DNA of 64,000 bases from Phycisphaerae bacterium (GTDB taxonomy: Bacteria > Planctomycetota > Phycisphaerae > UBA1845 > PWPN01). Every line of letters begins with the position of its first letter. The stretch's first letter is position 1. The position numbers were made by a program, and so were the translations under genes. This document shows, one piece after another, positions 35,992 to 44,490 of the stretch. Under the pieces are notes generated by a model. That model did no database searches and was not told where the DNA came from. It worked only from the letters and a program-made list of their open reading frames with translations. The DNA lies in NCBI GenBank assembly GCA_018003015.1, contig JAGNEZ010000006.1, positions 1-64,000 on the forward strand. Direction: 5' to 3'.

Positions 35992-37416
35992 TCAGGGCGC
36001 AGAGGCGGCTTGGCTGGTGCTGGACATCGAAAGCGGGAGCCGGCCCTTGTGTTTCCAGAGCCGATCCTTGAGTTGTGGGAACAGCGCCAGGGCATTGTCG
36101 CGGAGGATCTGTCGGCCGATGCGCAACGCGTGCTCCTCGTTCAGATCGCCGCGATCCACTTTCTCGGCGAGGACCTCCGCCAGGCACCGCCGGGTGAACT
36201 CGGTTGCCCCGTAGACGCCTTCCGGGTGCAAGCAGTCGCTGCCCCACAAGATGCGGTCCGACGGCATCACTTCCAGCCAGACGTGAAACGCTCGCTTGGC
36301 CATGCTGTAGCTCAGGGTGGGCAACCAGACGGAGTCGAGCCAGACATGGGAACCGTGCCGCATCACAATCACCCCCGTCTCGTCGACCCAGGGAAAACCT
36401 CCGTGAAAGAGGATGAACTTCGTCTTGGGATTTGCCTCGATCAGATCGACCAGCAGCATCGGGCTCGAACCTTGGATGCGGGCGTGACCGGTGTGAATCT
36501 GAATGGGAAGCTCATGCTTGGCGGCCAACTCGACGAGGTGCCACATGAGGAAGTCCTCGAAGTCGCGCACTTCTTCGGGTTTCAGTTCTCCACGAGGCCG
36601 GCCGAACACCTGGGCCGCGCGTTGCCTGGCCACTCTCCTGAACTCCAGCGTGCGCACATATGCCAACACCTGCTTGAGAGCCACCGCGCCCCGTGACTTG
36701 GCGGCGGCGATGAGGCGGTCGATCAGCATCAGGTAGTCATCCAATGACTCGACGCGCAGCCCCTGTTCGCGAGCGAACTTGTACGGATCGTCGTGGGGAT
36801 TGGGGAATTCGGAGGGGTGGAATCCGCGGACGAGCGGGTCCACGTTGAGCACGAGCGCCGCGAAGGGGTAGTCCGGCCGATGGTCCAGATGAGCCCAGAA
36901 CGGATCGACAAGCATCAGCTCGATGTTGGCACGTTCCGTGATGACCTCATGCAGCCATCTGGGATCGCGGTAGTTCTCGGTGATCCTCCGGTCCAGCTCG
37001 CAGGCCTGGGCGTCGGTGATGCGATCGAAGTCGATACCGTACAGGTCCTGGATGGCCGGCAGCTGGTAGCGATAGAAGCTTGTGGCTCGAGCATTGACGA
37101 AGTCACTCTTGGCCACTGCCCACCAGGTTTCGCAAGGCTGATCGGGCTTGCGTTCCGTGAGGGGGTTGAACCAGGGATAGTAGCTGCTGTGCCAGAGCTG
37201 GTAGAGATTCATGCCACCGCCCCCGCCTGCGCGGGTGACCAATCGTTCGAAAGGCACGAGATGGTCATGAGTATCGATGGCGGGAACAGCATCGAGACAA
37301 GCCTTGATGCGGGCGTACGTGGGCGTACGTCGTTCAAGTCCGGACCTGCTGTAAAGGGGAGTGCAGGAGGCGAACAAAGCGACGATCGTCAGGCATCGCA
37401 TACTGCGAGACAACAT
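35992..37416 (-). CDS. Secreted amidohydrolase-2-like TIM-barrel hydrolase
   Basis: 474 aa with a leader MLSRSMRCLTIVALFASCTP (signal peptide or lipobox-like FASC). The barrel shows AIDTHDHLVPFERL (HxH metal site, about residue 50), VALKQVLAYVR (Lys), PIQIHTGHARI (His), FILFHGGFPWV (His) and DRILWGSDCLHPEG (final Asp). These are the metal-ligand pattern of the COG2159/amidohydrolase-2 superfamily, which includes decarboxylases and lactonases. Substrate unknown; position among sugar genes suggests a sugar-acid or lactone. Gaps either side (35731-35991 and 37417-37533) contain no gene I can support. Confidence 0.75.
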   Translation of the reverse strand: MLSRSMRCLTIVALFASCTPLYSRSGLERRTPTYARIKACLDAVPAIDTHDHLVPFERLVTRAGGGGGMNLYQLWHSSYYPWFNPLTERKPDQPCETWWAVAKSDFVNARATSFYRYQLPAIQDLYGIDFDRITDAQACELDRRITENYRDPRWLHEVITERANIELMLVDPFWAHLDHRPDYPFAALVLNVDPLVRGFHPSEFPNPHDDPYKFAREQGLRVESLDDYLMLIDRLIAAAKSRGAVALKQVLAYVRTLEFRRVARQRAAQVFGRPRGELKPEEVRDFEDFLMWHLVELAAKHELPIQIHTGHARIQGSSPMLLVDLIEANPKTKFILFHGGFPWVDETGVIVMRHGSHVWLDSVWLPTLSYSMAKRAFHVWLEVMPSDRILWGSDCLHPEGVYGATEFTRRCLAEVLAEKVDRGDLNEEHALRIGRQILRDNALALFPQLKDRLWKHKGRLPLSMSSTSQAASAP

Positions 37417-37533
37417 GGCCGCTCCTCCCGAAATCGCATGGTGGCCTGGCTCGGTTCAGCGAGCGTGGCCGGTCGCGGTACGCAATGAGCGCTCCGATCA
37501 GCGGGTCAAGCGCATTCGGGCATTCAAGGCGGA

Positions 37534-39018
37534 TTAGTCGACTGTCCAGAGGGTCAGCGAATCCTGGTCCTTGATGAAAAGCCTGCTGCCCGAAGCGACA
37601 GGATACGCATAGGTAGGCGTGTCCGCCACCTTGATCTTGGCCCGTTCGGTGTACTGCTTGTCTCCCGGGGCGAACACGATCAGCTGCGAAGCGGGAGTCA
37701 GGGCCAGCAGTACGGTGCCGGCGTCTACGATCGAGCCGTAGCCTCCGCGCGAGCCACCTCCTCGCCCGCCCATTCCCGGACCGCGGCCTCGGCCTTCCCG
37801 GCCGCCTCCAGGACCCATGCCTTCACGACCGCCAGGAGGTCCCTCTCGCGGTTGACTCGCGGCACTCCGCTCGGCGTCGCTCGGCCGGTTAGTCGCGCCA
37901 CGATCACCCTCCCGAGCGGTTCCGTCGCGACCGCCTCGTTCACGACGGCCCTGGCCGCCCATCCCGCCAGGCCCTCCCATTCCCGGTCCTCCCGCGTCGG
38001 CCGGGCCGACTGATACCGTCCACGCAGTCTTGCCGGTCTGCTTATCGAGGCAGAAGAGCTCGTTGGACTGACTCAAACCATACAGAAGCCCTTCCTTGAC
38101 CACCGGGGTGTTGAACTGCACGGACTGATCGGGGTTCCGCCAGATTTCCTTGACGGCTACGCCGTCCCCATCCTTCTCGAATCGGATCGCTCGTGTTCCA
38201 CGGCTGCTGCCGGAGAAGATCAGAACCTGTCCATCCACGACCGGTGTCGAGGCGTTGTACCCGCGCATCCCCTGCTCCATGGCAAACGGCGTCTCCCACA
38301 CTTGTTTGCCGTCCGCCAGCCTGATGGCCGCGATCCTGCGTTCGGTCTCGGCGATGATTAGTCTCATGCCATCGATCATCATTAGCACCGGCGAGGCATA
38401 GGCTGGGCTGTCACCGGTCCATGTCCATTTCTGCTCGCCGCTTGCCAGGTCGTACGCGATGAGCGCTCCGTTGTCGCCGCCGCCGAGTTGAGCGATGCAC
38501 ATCCCGTCGATGATGATTGGGGAACTGGAGGTGAAGAATCTCGGGACGGCGCCCTTGAAATCGTCCTTGCGCCAGAGCACCTTGCCCGTGGCGGCCTCCA
38601 GGCAAGAAAGTGTGCCCCGAACGCCCAGGGCTACGATCTTGCCCTCAGCAACAGCCGGCGAGCTTCTCGGTCCGGAGAAACTCGACGCCGGGCCCGTGGC
38701 ACCAGGTGACTCGTACTGGTCTTTCCAGATCTCCTTTCCGCTGGCGGCGTCCAGGCAGTACAGGGTCTCTTTGCCGTCCAGGCGCGAGAACACGTAGAGC
38801 CTCTCTCCGAGCAACGCCGGCGTAGCGACACCCTCACCGACCGGCACTTTCCACTTCTGGGCCAAGGCTGTTGGCCAGGATTCGGGGGCCTTGAACGCGG
38901 CCTTGGCGTCGCGGTTGACGCCGCGCCACTGAGGCCAGTCCTGGGCCCGAGCGTCACCAGTGACGACGTACAGCAGAATCCCCAGTGCCCAAAAGGCAAC
39001 CTGACTCGGAAACCGCAT
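37534..39018 (-). CDS. Secreted PQQ-type beta-propeller with a Gly/Arg-rich insert
   Basis: 494 aa from ATG 39018 (AAGGAG seven bases upstream), signal peptide MRFPSQVAFWALGILLYVVT ... DARAQDW. Propeller blades carry the tryptophan-docking pattern 'LYCLDAASGKEIWK', 'LSCLEAATGKVLWR', 'LIAYDLASGEQKWTW', 'LFCLDKQTGKTAWTV', as in PQQ dehydrogenases and BamB-like scaffolds, but no dehydrogenase active site is visible. Before the last blade is an insert of about 90 residues made almost only of Gly, Arg, Glu, Pro and Met (GGPGMGGPGGMGGQGRRERG and similar), predicted disordered. Likely a periplasmic or surface scaffold or binding protein. Confidence 0.75.
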   Translation of the reverse strand: MRFPSQVAFWALGILLYVVTGDARAQDWPQWRGVNRDAKAAFKAPESWPTALAQKWKVPVGEGVATPALLGERLYVFSRLDGKETLYCLDAASGKEIWKDQYESPGATGPASSFSGPRSSPAVAEGKIVALGVRGTLSCLEAATGKVLWRKDDFKGAVPRFFTSSSPIIIDGMCIAQLGGGDNGALIAYDLASGEQKWTWTGDSPAYASPVLMMIDGMRLIIAETERRIAAIRLADGKQVWETPFAMEQGMRGYNASTPVVDGQVLIFSGSSRGTRAIRFEKDGDGVAVKEIWRNPDQSVQFNTPVVKEGLLYGLSQSNELFCLDKQTGKTAWTVSVGPADAGGPGMGGPGGMGGQGRRERGGRDGTAREGDRGATNRPSDAERSAASQPREGPPGGREGMGPGGGREGRGRGPGMGGRGGGSRGGYGSIVDAGTVLLALTPASQLIVFAPGDKQYTERAKIKVADTPTYAYPVASGSRLFIKDQDSLTLWTVD

Positions 39019-39220
39019 GGCATGGCTCCTTCGCATCAGCGTACCCCGGAAAATGAGATGGTCGACCGGCACCAAGATCCCACCAGGGCTTGTGGTTGTC
39101 AACAGGCCTCGCCCCCGCTGAATGGGAGAGCAGTCCATCGGCCGGTGACGTCGGGCCTGAGCAGGCAAGGACGTTGGAGGGCATGGTTGACGCTCGCGTG
39201 ACGCGATCTCCGGGAGCTGG

Positions 39221-39249
39221 TTGCCTCATCTACGACGAAATCATAGAAT
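39221..39249 (+). promoter_or_regulatory. Sigma-70-type promoter for the deacetylase/hydrolase gene
   Basis: TTGCCT, then exactly 17 bases, then TAGAAT (39244-39249). The start site would lie near 39256, giving a 5' leader of about 68 nt before ATG 39324. The 305 bp between the two divergent genes contain no other feature I can support. Confidence 0.45.
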
Positions 39250-39323
39250 CGGTACTCTTGGTCACCGCGTAACCGGAGACGCAGTGACTGCAATTCGGAC
39301 AGGGGTTGGGCGAGGCGAGCGTG

Positions 39324-41336
39324 ATGCGTCGATGGCTGTCGATGACGGTCGTGCTGGTTGGGTTGGTCGTACTACGCGTTCATGCCCAAGATGCCGGTCC
39401 CGGGTCGAGGCCAAACCAGAGCGTCGCCCAGCAGCTTGGCTTCCGCATCGATGAACGGTTGCTCATCATTCACGCGGACGACGCGGGCATGTGTCATGCA
39501 GTCAACCTCGGCACGATCGAGGCCACCTCGAAGGGGATCGTCAACTCGGCGAGCGTCATGACCCCCTGTGCCTGGTTTCCCGAGATGGCCGCCTATTGCC
39601 GTGACCACCCCCAGTTGGACACGGGCGTTCACGCCACCCTCACCAGCGAGTGGAAGTACTATCGATGGCGGCCGGTCTCTCCCCACGACAAGGTGCCTGG
39701 CCTGCTCGATTCCGAGGGCTTCCTCTGGCCCGACGTGAGGGGCGCTGCCCAGTCCGGCCGGGCGGAAGAGGTCGAGCAGGAACTGCGTGCCCAGGTTCAG
39801 CGGGCATTGGCCTTCGGGATCAAGCCCACGCATCTCGATACCCACATGGGAACCGTCTTCTCCCGCCCCGACTTCTTCCAGGCGTATCGCAAGGTTGCCA
39901 ACGAGTTCAAGCTGCCGTACCTGCTGCCGCGCCTTGCACCGGATCGGCTGGGGAAGATGAATCCGGCGATCCGGGCCACGGCCGTGGCTCTGCAGAAGCT
40001 CATGGAGAGCAGCGGGGAGTTAACTCTTGATGATCTGGTGAGCATCGAAGGCGATGTGCCTCCAAGGGATCAGAAGCGGTTCTACCTCGATGCGATTCGT
40101 TGCCTCCGCCCCGGCATCACCCAGATCATCATTCACGTGGGTATCGAAAGCCCTGAGTTGGCGGCCACGACTTCCATGCATGCCCGTCGCGACATGGATC
40201 GCCAGGTTTTCATGGATCCCGAAGTCAAGCAGGTGATCGAGGCGGAGAAGGTTCGCCTGATCACGTGGCGGGAGATCGGCGAGCGCCAGCGCCGCTTCCT
40301 TGGATTGCACGGCGGGCCGTCGACCGCACCGGCAGCAATACCGGGTGGGGTCGAAGCGCGGCCCGGGCCCGAGCACGAGAGGGGAGTGGTCAAGGCTTCG
40401 CAGATTCGCCCGATGAAGAGCGAGTCCGACCCTCGGCTGGCGGTACTCCTGAAGCGGTATGAGGAGCCACCCGGTGATGTCCCCTGGGCGATGGACCGCA
40501 TCTCGACCATGCCTTCCTGCGACATCTACGACCTGCAGTTTCCCTCGCCGGTCATCACGGCGACGCCGGAGAACAATACCGTCTGGTGCGAGTACTACCG
40601 TTGCCGGGGCGAGGCCAAGCGCCCAGCGGTTATCGTGCTGCACATCCTGGATGGCCGTTTCCGTGAATCGCGGCTGATCTGTCATTATCTCGCCGCCCGG
40701 GGCATCGACTGCATGATGCTCAAGATGGCTTACTACGGCCCGCGCCGCCCGAAAGACCCGGAGCGAGTCCGGGCGTTCACGCAGGATATCGACACCGTCT
40801 GCGAGGCGGTCCGCCAGTCGGCCATGGATGCCCGTCGCGCGGCTCGGTGGTTGGAAAGCCGACCCTGCGTGAATGCCAGCCAGATCTCGATCCTCGGAAC
40901 CAGCCTCGGCGGTTTCGTAGCCAGCGTAGCCAGCGGTGTTGACGGTCGCTTCGCCCATTCCGTTCTGATCCTCACCGGCGGCGATCTGCCCACCGTCCTC
41001 ACGACGAACGAGAAGGAGGTGGCCGCGGCCCGGCGGGCGTTCGAGGCCAGCGGCATGACTCGCAAGGACCTGGTTCGCAGACTGGAACTTGTCGAACCGT
41101 TGACCTTCGCCAGCCGCATTGACGGCAAGACGGTACTGATGATCAACACTCGCGAGGATCCGATCGTGCCGCCCACTAGTGCCCGAGCACTGGCCAAGGC
41201 CATCGGAGGTGTGCGTCACCTCTGGTATCCGGGCGACCACTACGCGATCATCTACCGGGTGTTCGAGATCCTGGACCGCGTGGCCAGGTATCTCACCGAC
41301 TCGCCGCAGGCGGATTCGCGTTCGGGGGGCATGTGA
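39324..41336 (+). CDS. ChbG/YdjC-type deacetylase fused to an alpha/beta hydrolase
   Basis: 670 aa from ATG 39324 (GAGGCGAG upstream), signal peptide MRRWLSMTVVLVGLVVLRVH. Residues 40-335 are a YdjC/ChbG carbohydrate deacetylase: IIHADDAGMCHAVN (Asp52 and neighbours), TGVHATLTSEW, THLDTHMGT and ITQIIIHVG, the metal His/Asp set. After a linker, residues about 370-655 form an alpha/beta hydrolase: PAVIVLHILDGRF, GTSLGG (nucleophile Ser near 528), REDPIVPP (Asp near 612) and GDHYAI (His near 639). Together they suggest removal of N- or O-acetyl groups and cleavage of an ester on an exported glycan, such as chitin oligomers (inference). The stop overlaps the opcA start (TGATG). Confidence 0.82.
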   Translation: MRRWLSMTVVLVGLVVLRVHAQDAGPGSRPNQSVAQQLGFRIDERLLIIHADDAGMCHAVNLGTIEATSKGIVNSASVMTPCAWFPEMAAYCRDHPQLDTGVHATLTSEWKYYRWRPVSPHDKVPGLLDSEGFLWPDVRGAAQSGRAEEVEQELRAQVQRALAFGIKPTHLDTHMGTVFSRPDFFQAYRKVANEFKLPYLLPRLAPDRLGKMNPAIRATAVALQKLMESSGELTLDDLVSIEGDVPPRDQKRFYLDAIRCLRPGITQIIIHVGIESPELAATTSMHARRDMDRQVFMDPEVKQVIEAEKVRLITWREIGERQRRFLGLHGGPSTAPAAIPGGVEARPGPEHERGVVKASQIRPMKSESDPRLAVLLKRYEEPPGDVPWAMDRISTMPSCDIYDLQFPSPVITATPENNTVWCEYYRCRGEAKRPAVIVLHILDGRFRESRLICHYLAARGIDCMMLKMAYYGPRRPKDPERVRAFTQDIDTVCEAVRQSAMDARRAARWLESRPCVNASQISILGTSLGGFVASVASGVDGRFAHSVLILTGGDLPTVLTTNEKEVAAARRAFEASGMTRKDLVRRLELVEPLTFASRIDGKTVLMINTREDPIVPPTSARALAKAIGGVRHLWYPGDHYAIIYRVFEILDRVARYLTDSPQADSRSGGM

Positions 41337-42424
41337 TGAGCGCGGCGGCCAACGTTGCCGACCTGCTTGACGACCTTCTCAAACCGGAGGGCGCCCCCAT
41401 CAGCGACCCGGGACAAATTGAACGCGCCCTGGCTCTCTTGTGGGAGCCCTCCGCCGAGGGCGGCGACAGGGTGGCCAGCCGGATCTGCGTCGCCAATCTC
41501 GTGATCGTCAGCCGGGCGGAGAACTGGCACGGGCTGGTCGAGGTCCTGGCCGACATCTCACCCGCCTATCCGACGCGGACCATCGTGCTGTTGCCGGGCG
41601 GCGATGCGATCACGGCCTTTGTCTCTGCCCTCTGTCATGTGCCCCAGCCACACCAGCCACAGGTCTGCTGCGAGCAGGTCGTTCTTCGTGGCGGGCCGGC
41701 CGATGGCCGGAACCTCGACCGGACGCTGCTCCCGCTGCTGGAGTCTGACGTGCCCACCATGGTGTGGTGGGTCCGGGACCCGGCCGATTGCCCTGCGCTG
41801 CTCCATTCCGTTCGGCAACGAGCGGATCGGCTCATCCTTGACGCCGGCCGCGCGGGCTTCGCACACTTGGCGACCCGGGGACGCTGTGCGGTTCGTGAGC
41901 TGGGTTGGTACCGTACTGCTCGCTGGCGACAACTGATCGCTGGCATGTTTGACGGCTCGGGCGCTGATGATCCCAACCGCATCGAGCATGTGATCGTCGG
42001 CGTCGGCGAGTGTGGCCCTGACAGTCGGGTGGATGCCGTATGGATGGCCGCCTTCTTGGCCGGTCAGCTCGACTGGCACCCGCGGAAGACCGTAGCCCAG
42101 GGCGTCTACGAACTTGCCGCCGGACAGCGGCTTGTGAAGGTGGAGTTGGTGCCGTGCAATTCCAGAGGCGGTGCCTGCAGAGTCGTGATTGTTGGGGGGG
42201 GGTACAGCTACGAGATTGCGTCGTGCCCGCACAGTCCAGGCGAGTTCCAGGTGCACATCTGCGACGAGAACACCTGTCTCCTGCCGCGCTGTCTCGAGTC
42301 GCCGTGTCTTTCCCGCAAGGACGCACTACTGGCAGCCATGACCGGCCGATTCGTCGATGCGGCCTTTGCCCGGGCAGCTCCGATCGCGGCATGGATGGCA
42401 GAGCAGGTGAGAGCTGAGGGATGA
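41336..42424 (+). CDS. opcA: Glucose-6-phosphate dehydrogenase assembly protein OpcA
   Basis: 362 aa, cytoplasmic. Matches OpcA over its whole length: SRICVANLVIVSRAENWHGL at the start, 'YPTRTIVLL', 'ESDVPTMVWWVRDPADCPAL', 'DRLILDAGRAGF', then the C-terminal domain with LAGQLDWHPRKTVAQGVYEL. In cyanobacteria and actinobacteria OpcA promotes oligomerisation and activation of G6P dehydrogenase (Zwf), feeding the oxidative pentose-phosphate path. Its ATG overlaps the TGA of the secreted deacetylase gene, an odd operon partner. zwf is not in the window. Confidence 0.88.
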   Translation: MSAAANVADLLDDLLKPEGAPISDPGQIERALALLWEPSAEGGDRVASRICVANLVIVSRAENWHGLVEVLADISPAYPTRTIVLLPGGDAITAFVSALCHVPQPHQPQVCCEQVVLRGGPADGRNLDRTLLPLLESDVPTMVWWVRDPADCPALLHSVRQRADRLILDAGRAGFAHLATRGRCAVRELGWYRTARWRQLIAGMFDGSGADDPNRIEHVIVGVGECGPDSRVDAVWMAAFLAGQLDWHPRKTVAQGVYELAAGQRLVKVELVPCNSRGGACRVVIVGGGYSYEIASCPHSPGEFQVHICDENTCLLPRCLESPCLSRKDALLAAMTGRFVDAAFARAAPIAAWMAEQVRAEG

Positions 42425-42540
42425 AGGTCCAGGTTACCGATATCGCGGCTCCGGGATGACCGTCATCCACGCAGCGGCACGGGCCGCCGCTCATGGCGAT
42501 GCAGGCGCGAGCTGATGAGCAGTTCTTCGCTTTGTCCTCC

Positions 42541-43134
42541 TCATCCCTGGCTTCCCAGGAGTACCGACCAGAACAGATGCTGTTTTCGTTCGTCCGGCAT
42601 GGGATCCAGTCGGAACTCGCGTAAATGGCGGATCTTGAACCGGTCCGCAAAGGCGGCGCGGATCTCCTCCTCGGACACCCTCGGCGGCCCCGGGTCGGTG
42701 TTCTCGTTGGCGTTCCCGCACAGCACCAGCAGGAGACCTTGCTTCGCGAGCAACCGGCGCAGTGCGGTCACATAGGCGGCCTCGTCGATCTTGCGGACCG
42801 CGTGGTAGCAGCCGATGTCCACGATCAGGCCGAAGGGTCCGCCCAGATCAGGCAGTTTGAAAACGTCGGCCAGGACAAAGCGACATTCCGCACCGGCTGC
42901 CACGGCTTTCTGTCTGGCCCGTTCCAGGGCCGTCGGTGAGATGTCTACCCCGGTGACGTCAAAACCCAGCGATGCGAGCCAGAGGCAATCGTTACCGGTG
43001 CCGCAGCCCAGTTCCAGGGCCCGGCAGGGCTGGATGGCCTGTTCCTCGAGGACGCGAGCCAGTTCGCGGTTGCGTTGTCCACGCTCCCATGGCGTGTCGT
43101 TCTGAAGGTATCGCTCGTCCCATGGATTGGGCAT
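42541..43134 (-). CDS. Class I SAM-dependent methyltransferase (TPMT-like)
   Basis: 197 aa, soluble. SAM-binding motif I is ALELGCGTGNDCLWLA (about 39-54), motif II VTGVDISPTAL, and motif III FVLADVFKLP/LIVDIGCYHAV. The short length, the start 'NPWDERYLQNDTPWERG' and the 'DIGCYHAV' block fit thiopurine/tellurite-type (TPMT/TehB) small-molecule methyltransferases. It lies 9 bp downstream of the histidine-kinase start's opposite end, reading away from it on the same strand: the kinase stop is at 43144, so the two genes are back to back with this gene upstream. Substrate unknown. Confidence 0.72.
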   Translation of the reverse strand: MPNPWDERYLQNDTPWERGQRNRELARVLEEQAIQPCRALELGCGTGNDCLWLASLGFDVTGVDISPTALERARQKAVAAGAECRFVLADVFKLPDLGGPFGLIVDIGCYHAVRKIDEAAYVTALRRLLAKQGLLLVLCGNANENTDPGPPRVSEEEIRAAFADRFKIRHLREFRLDPMPDERKQHLFWSVLLGSQG

Positions 43135-43143
43135 CGCCGGTCC

Positions 43144-44307
43144 TCAGCTGCAATCCTGCTTTGAGGCAGGAGATCGTCCTCTTGTCGGTTCGGTGGCCTT
43201 GTCCAGCCTGTCTGCGGTGTTCCCGCTCTGTAGCTCGGCTGCTGTGGGCATTTCAATGCTGAATCGCGTACCGAGTCCCGGCTCACTGGAGACGTCGATT
43301 CTGCCCTGATGAGCTTCAATGATCCGGGCGACGATCGCCAGGCCGAGGCCGGTGCCGGCGCCCTGCGCCTTGGTGGTGAAAAACGGCTCAAAGATGTGCG
43401 GGAGGTCGGCCTCGCCGATACCCGTGCCGGTGTCACTGACGGTGAGGATCGCCAGGCGACCCTGGTCGGCAAGCCGGGCCCGGATCACGAGCTTGCCTCC
43501 GTCCGGCATGGCGTCGGCGGCGTTGAGCAGCAGGTTGATGAGTACCTGGGCGAACTGGACCCGGTCGGCCAAGATGGTTACCGGCGTTTCGGGGAAGTCG
43601 CAGAGCAGTTCAACGCGACATCGATCCAGGCGAGGTCGGACGAAAGCCACGGCTTCGTCGACGAGCTCATTGATTCGCGTGGGCACGGGATGAACGGGCT
43701 CATCGCGAGACATGGCCAGCAGTCGCCGGACGATCATCTCCATGCGGTGCAGACCGTTCTCCATCAGGTTGAGCAGCTGACTGACCTGGGCGGCATTGGC
43801 GGGATCGCGGCGGATGATGCGGATGCTGTTCTGCAGGCCGTCGAGCGGATTGTTGATTTCATGGGCCACGGTGGCGGCCAGTTCGCCGATCAGCGCGAGC
43901 TTCTCGCTGCGAGTCAGTTGCCGCTGGAGCCGGTCCTGTTCGCGGGCGGTTTCGCGGAGTTGGCCCGCCAACTGATCGAGCGAGGCGGCCAGCTTGAGGA
44001 AGTCTCCGTCGGGCAAGAAGTGCACTTCCTGGGTCGGGTCGCCGTGGGTAATGGCCTCGGTCGTTTCTCGCAGGGTGTGAAGCCGCCGACGCAGGATGTG
44101 GGTGGCGATGTAGGCCACCAGCCAGGCGGCCAGGGTACCGGCGACCAGCATGGCGAGGATCGCTCGCCATTGACCCGGCCAGATGCATACAGCCGCAATC
44201 GCCGCCAGCGCGGCGAGAGCGGTGTAGGACGCCACAAGACGGCGGCGGAGACTATGGTGTCGCCAGGGCAGCATGGCGGCTCTATTGTACCGGTGGGCCA
44301 TCGTCAT
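43144..44307 (-). CDS. Membrane sensor histidine kinase
   Basis: 387 aa from ATG 44307 (other Met at 44301 and 44274). Two transmembrane helices ([20 protein letters not shown] and [20 protein letters not shown]) are separated by only about six residues, so there is almost no periplasmic sensor. A HAMP-like linker ([20 protein letters not shown]) leads to a coiled coil and HisKA ([20 protein letters not shown], phospho-His). The HATPase N box reads [18 protein letters not shown]1 SDTGTGIG and G2 [10 protein letters not shown]. The methyltransferase gene lies 9 bp downstream. No response regulator gene adjoins, so the partner is elsewhere. Confidence 0.85.
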   Translation of the reverse strand: MTMAHRYNRAAMLPWRHHSLRRRLVASYTALAALAAIAAVCIWPGQWRAILAMLVAGTLAAWLVAYIATHILRRRLHTLRETTEAITHGDPTQEVHFLPDGDFLKLAASLDQLAGQLRETAREQDRLQRQLTRSEKLALIGELAATVAHEINNPLDGLQNSIRIIRRDPANAAQVSQLLNLMENGLHRMEMIVRRLLAMSRDEPVHPVPTRINELVDEAVAFVRPRLDRCRVELLCDFPETPVTILADRVQFAQVLINLLLNAADAMPDGGKLVIRARLADQGRLAILTVSDTGTGIGEADLPHIFEPFFTTKAQGAGTGLGLAIVARIIEAHQGRIDVSSEPGLGTRFSIEMPTAAELQSGNTADRLDKATEPTRGRSPASKQDCS

Positions 44308-44490
44308 GTCTTGTGGGGTTGAACGAGTGATGCCGCGGAATCGGCTGTCAAGGAGGAACGCGGCGGGTGGCGGCCTGGCTGAAAGGTCAAGGCGGTGACA
44401 GAGCCGACCTCGGCTCGCGGCCTCGTTCACCTCCGTGCTGAATGAGCAGTGGATAAGCGATGCAGGTCGCCCCGCTTTCTGCACCCTGCA

